Shown: positions 42,125 through 48,100 of the stretch, piece after piece
Numbering within the stretch: the first letter of the stretch is position 1
How the letters are laid out: each line of letters starts with the position of its first letter
Source of the DNA: Metallyticus violacea
Taxonomy: Eukaryota > Arthropoda > Insecta > Mantodea > Metallyticidae
Length of the DNA stretch: 64,000 bases
NCBI GenBank assembly: GCA_030762175.1
Contig: CM060833.1
Span: 2,581,501-2,645,500 of the forward strand
Reading direction: 5' to 3'
Program-made: the position numbers and the translations under genes
Notes under the pieces: model-generated
Told to the model about the DNA's origin: nothing
The model's input: the letters and a program-made list of their open reading frames with translations, nothing else
The model's database searches: none

Positions 42125-45100
42125 GTTGTTGTTTAGTATAAAATAAATATGAAAATATTAAACACAAATAAGTATAAACTTAAATAAATGTTTTATCTCC
42201 TCTATTTTCGAACAATGTCCATTTTGAAGCTGTTATTTATCCATGTGATTCTGATTACCCTAGAAATGGTCGAAAAACTAAAATTAATTCTTAGCGCCAT
42301 CGAGGCTGGTAATCTATCAGTTGCATTTAACTTTGCTAGAGTGCGCTACTGCAGCTGTTCATGGCAAAAGCTGAAAAACGTTAACTGGAAAACTGTCGCT
42401 ATGGTAACATGTTATTACAACTGGAAATGATAAATCGGAACTTACTGTAATTTTCAGTGAAAACTGGCACACACCATTTTTCTTTCTTTCTGTTTATAAG
42501 CTTGCGTTGTAGCGTTTATTTAACCAAGTGACTGTTGTTCAATACAATAGAGAGAGATTGTATAGCACCTTCGATATTCTTGCTCTCAAAAACGGACTCC
42601 GAGTTGGGTATATTTATCCATTGACGCTCTATCAGTATAGCAAACTTGTGCTTAGAAATAGTCTGTAAATATGGGGCACTGCCTCATTTTGTCAGTTACA
42701 AGAACGACTTTAGGTCAGTGAAACAGTAACGAGTGGCTCAGGTCGTTAAGGCGCGGACACGTGAGCGGGAGGTCTGGAGTTCGAATCCCACCAGGACCGT
42801 CCTCCCTGACTGGGTTTTTTTTCCAGGTATTACTCAGTCTTCATAACTGGCAAATGCCGGGGAGATACCCTAAACTTAAGCCTAGAACGTTTCCTTCCTT
42901 AAAAAATATCCTTTCATTTCATGTATCATCAGTGTCACCGCCTGTAGTGCCTCAGTAGTAAAAACGGGCGTTAAACACTACCTAAAATAAATAAATAAAT
43001 GTCAGTGAGGACAAATAAATGGATAGGACACCGACATCCTGACCTGCTTATTTTCGTTGCTTCTCCCATTAGATTTCTTCATAAGGAGTTTCAAAGTTCA
43101 TATAGACAACATAGAAATACTTCGCCAGCGTATTGAATTAGGATACCAGTAAATACGGGAGAGAGCAGGAGTGTACATGGGGCCCTTAGAGTTCGTGGTC
43201 ACTTTGAATAAATTTGTTACAGAAATGTGGGATTATAAATTTAGCAAAACGTAAAAATGTTTGGTAAAATTTTGTGTAGGGAGAACTAAACCAACACTCG
43301 ACAATAAAAGTCGTTTACAAGACGTGGTGCATTCGGAAAGTATTTGCAAAAGCGGCATTTTAGAATATCGCGCAATCTATGGAATCGCTAGCGGTTGTAA
43401 GCAGTGAAAGGACAGTGTTCGTTTGTTGTCCAGCAGAGAAAGACGTATAGAAGATGAACTGCGTGGTTTTTGTGGAACGAAGTCTTCGAAACTTCAGAAA
43501 TTCATAAATGTCAACTGCGGTATGTGGTGAAAACTCCTGCAAAGAAGAAAACGAGTTTGCCAGCAGCAAGGAATCTGCACACAAGAATGTTCGTCACCAT
43601 CGCGGTCTACCAGGAACATTGAGAATGTGTCTGAATTGATTATGACTGATAGTGCGCAACCATGCACACCATCATTCACGACAATTTGCGTGTGCATTGT
43701 GCGCTCCACTGGACTTGATACAGACAGAGAAGGTCCAAGTCTGCTGTCGACTAATGGAAATGCATAATGAAGATCCCGCTTTTTGGAGAGGATGATGAAT
43801 GACTGGTGTCACCGTCACTCACCAGAGAACAAAGTCCAATCCATTTGTGCTGCAGATGATCGCCGTTTTTTGGGACACTTCAGGCAAACTGCAGTTGGCA
43901 TGTTCGCTCAGTCTGATATGGACAACATTCAGACTGGTGGCGTAGTACTCTCAAACACTGTGAAGTTAATACGATTTGCAAGGTATAAAAAATGCAATTT
44001 AAATCATTTCTGAGCGCCCTCATATTAATGTGACAAAGATGCCGTGGCTTCCTCATTCAAATAAATTAGAAACAAAAATAATATTAACTCTCTTCTTTTT
44101 ATGACAATTTTGTAACACGCACCACAACCAGCCTTGGATTTAAATTCCTATATTTCGTATATACATTAGCTCTATTGTAATTTTGTACTACTGACCTCTT
44201 AATTCTACATTTTTATGCCCTTTAGACAATTAAATAATAAAGAAGCAACATATTACTGCCATTTATTAATCAAATTTCACAAATTTCCGAGTATGGATTT
44301 ATGGTTATTATATACGAAATATATTAAAAACCTGCAGATACATCACAAGCCTACCCTTTTTGTACTCTCTGGACAGTAGATAGGTATCAAATCGATATTT
44401 ATTTATAAAATTGGTATTTTTGTGAGCATGAATTAATAGTGTTTAACGCCCGTTTTTACTACAGAGGTACCACAGGCGATGAACACTGATGATACATGAG
44501 ATGAAATTATATATTGGGAAAGGATGGGAAAGTTCCAGGCCTAAGTTTAGGGTACCTCCCCGGCATTTGCCATTTATGACTGAGGAAAACCTCAGTCAGG
44601 GAGGACGGTCCTGGCGGGATTCGAAACCCCAGACCTCCCTCTCACGAGTCCGAGTTTTAACGACCTCGGCCACCCGTGGCCCTTTTTTTCTTTTTGTGAG
44701 CGTGGCAGTGTGTCCCGCTATTCAAAAAAGTCTTAAAAAGTGATAAAACTGCATTTTAATACATTTTCCTCTTTAAATAATTAGAATTGCTTTATTACTG
44801 ACGTTAAGAGATGACTAAATATCGAAATACACTCACTTCCTTGCACGGTATTTACACTTGTCAGTTTCTTATTAGCAATGTCACTGGTTGCTGGAGTGTT
44901 TCTTTGTTCTAGTCGGCTTGTACGTTTTTCTTGAATATCGGAGGCCTCGACCGAATTACTTGTGGAAGGCAAACAGCACGTCATAATATTGTAGACGTCC
45001 TTTAACTGCGTGATGAACTTCTTACAAAGGTGAAAGTTCCTACTTGCATAATCTGCACCATGTTCAATTTGCGCTCTACTTCTTCAAGATGGCACAAGGC

Positions 45101-48100
45101 TACAGATTAATTACTTTCCTTCTTTTTTATGGATGGAGACACGCAACGATTATGATGATGAGTTCGGCGAAGGTCATGTCTGGAACATTCCGCCCGGATG
45201 ACGGAATGACACAAAAGACACATGTGCTGAAACTGAATGCCAACTTTGACGATATCTTTGGCAGGGATTTTCCACATTTAAAATCGTATCTTTTGTATTA
45301 TGAGTTTTCAAATTTTAAACGTAGAGCATTTTATTGCTCTATTTTCACAACAGCACAAAATTATTTTGCGCAAATCATTTAGAACATCCTTGAGCCTGCA
45401 ATTCACTTTTTGATTTTATTTATCTACATGACCCACTGTGTTCACGTCCTAAAAAGTCAGTTTTAAGATTCGGTTTTATCGGCTTTCCATTTTGCTTTTA
45501 GTAAATCGAAGACGTGACAATCATGTTTTGTGGAAAACTGCGCCATTTCCTATGCTTTTATAAGGAATATTTTTTTCATGTTTGTAGTTTCCAGAATTTT
45601 TTATAACAAATTTATTTTGTGAACTTTTTTTTAAAGTTTTTATTTTATATTGTTTCATCAAAAATTTCACATCGTTTACATATCCGAATTCTGTTCTTTA
45701 TATCTTTTATTGAGTTCTGTTGGCAACCTGATATAGACCCGTAACTTGCTTTAAGTATGCAGCTGGCCTTGAAGTTATCTTTGATTTTTCTCTGCTTTGA
45801 TATCAAGATAACTGTAACTGGCCGCCTCTTTAAATAAAGACATTTATGTTTTAATATACTTAAAGTAAAGGAAAGTACTCCATACAAATTACAAAAGCTT
45901 TATGTCTTAGTAAGGTACAAGATAAATATTTAACTGACGAAACTGTTTATACGGAAGTTTTGAAATGAGGAAAAGTGAATGTTGACACACTTAAAAGGAT
46001 GTGGCATCCTTTATGAATAAAACGATACCAAGTAGCGATCCAACCCGCTCTCGCATTTCAGAGTGTGAAGGTAAACAGCTCCTTCCGTGCACAGACAGCC
46101 AGGCGTTACGATGGAGCTGAAGAGAGAGTATTTTTGCACTATGATTCTTAATGAGTTCAAGAGTGATTTAAATGAGTTTCAAAAGCTTCAGCGTTAAAAG
46201 GAGAGAGGACTTAAAAAGGAGATGAACTTCACTGCAAAATGAGAGAAGTGAGTATCCGGCAACGGCAGTGACTGAGGAAAACCTTGTCGCGGTGGTACAA
46301 AATGGCATGTAAAAACTATCGCGTAACATTTAAGGATATCGAGACAGCCTTTCACATTGGATCGCTAGCGGTATAAAAAAATCCTGCATGATCATCTTCG
46401 TATCAGGGAGGGTTTCTCCCTGGGGTATTGGCAGAGGCACAAAAGTGCACTTGTATGTGTGTAATGCGTGCTATTTGTTCATTGTTAGTTATGTCTTTAC
46501 ACACATACGGTCTTGAAGAACAGGGGTTTATGTAAAATGAATAAACGGATGAATGGTCCAAGGAGAGGAGCATTTTTTGGTACTTGAATCTGGCCGTACC
46601 TTAGCGCTTAGACCCCAATAAAGGGATGAAGTAAGGCAGACATTGGGTGGCCAGGATCTAGGAGCGGTGACTGGCGTAGACGCAGGTGGGATTCCTAAAC
46701 ACGTTTCAAGATGCGGCCAGAAAAAAACTTTCCAAAGATCAAGTTAAACGGTGCCCTGGCACTTTCGAACCTTTAACAGAAGCAAGAACATGGGGAAACC
46801 AAGAAAACATACAGCATGGGCGAACCAACGGGAATCGAACTTGGGACTTTCGAATGCGAATCTCAAATGTTAACACCCAGATGCACGCATGACACGTTCT
46901 AAAAGTGTTCGACCTGCCCAACAAAACACAAGAGAAATGTCAACATAGTCACCTTGTAAATCAATACATTTAGTCCAATGACTTTCCAACATTTTAATGT
47001 CCTCAGTAAAATAAAATTTGTCCAACTGTGAAGAATAAGCGCCTGTCTCAGTTTCAATCTCATCATTTGATGTGAATTTTCGTCTACTCAGCCATTTCTT
47101 CAGGTTTGGGAACAAAAAGTAATCGCTGGGAGCCAAATCCGGCGAATATGAAAACACCTGGGAGCGAAGGTCATGCAGTTTTGCAGCAACAATCCCAGAC
47201 GTGTGTGAGAGCGCATTATCGTGATGAAAGAAAACTTCCTTTTTCGCAAGGTGTGGACGTTTAGCCTGAATAGCATCCTTCAGTTGGTCCAGTAGTGAAA
47301 TGTAATACTCTACGGTGATGGTTCTACCTTCTGAAGGTAGTCTACGAGCACCACACTATGAGAATCCCAGAAAACCGTAGCCATAACTTTTCCTGCAGAT
47401 GAAACCGTTTTTGCTTTCTTTGATGCACTTTCACCTGTCGCCACCCACTGTTTGGAGTGCTCCTTTGTCTCTGGCGTGTAGTGATGAATCCATGTTTTAT
47501 CTACTGTTATGAAACGTCGGAAAAACTCACTGAAATTTTGTTTAAACCAATCTAAACACTTTTGCGAAAAGTTCATTCGAATGCATTTTGGTCCGTTGTT
47601 AATAAACGCGGCATCCATCGAGTGGAAAGTTTTCTCATATCCAAAAGTTAGTGTTAAATGTAGTGGACACGGCCTATGAAAGTCTTTGCAATGTCAGCCA
47701 ACTCGCGCAGCTTCAATCGGCAATCATTGAGTACGGGATTGTGAATTCTTGTTCGTTTGTAGCAGTTTTGAGACGCCGTGAGCGCTCATCATTTTGAATG
47801 GGTTTAAGACCACGCTTAAATTCAGCCGTTCACTTGTTAACCCTAAAAAACTAATGTGGAATCTAACTGCTTTTGTATTTCTACTGGGGTTAAACACTTC
47901 AAAACGAAGTATTTTATCAAAGGTCTTATATCAATTCTATCCATTTTGTGGAATATATTAACACTAGTTTGTTCTACAAGATCGTTACAAACAAATGACT
48001 ACATTTAGCGTCTAAAACTGTAAAGTACGTCATCTAAAGGATGATACTTAACTATCGTTATATTTCGTGCACCTTCACGACAATTCCGAGTCAGGTGGAG

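Noticed and set aside
42761..42958. Open frames containing [13 protein letters not shown] peptides (also at 14601, 29503, 13285)
   Set aside because: These are translations of the tRNA-like head of SINE A, not proteins.
44781..45087. Missing N-terminal exon of the ABCG gene
   Set aside because: Its end phase would fit, but it lies downstream of the Walker A exon, so gene order forbids it.
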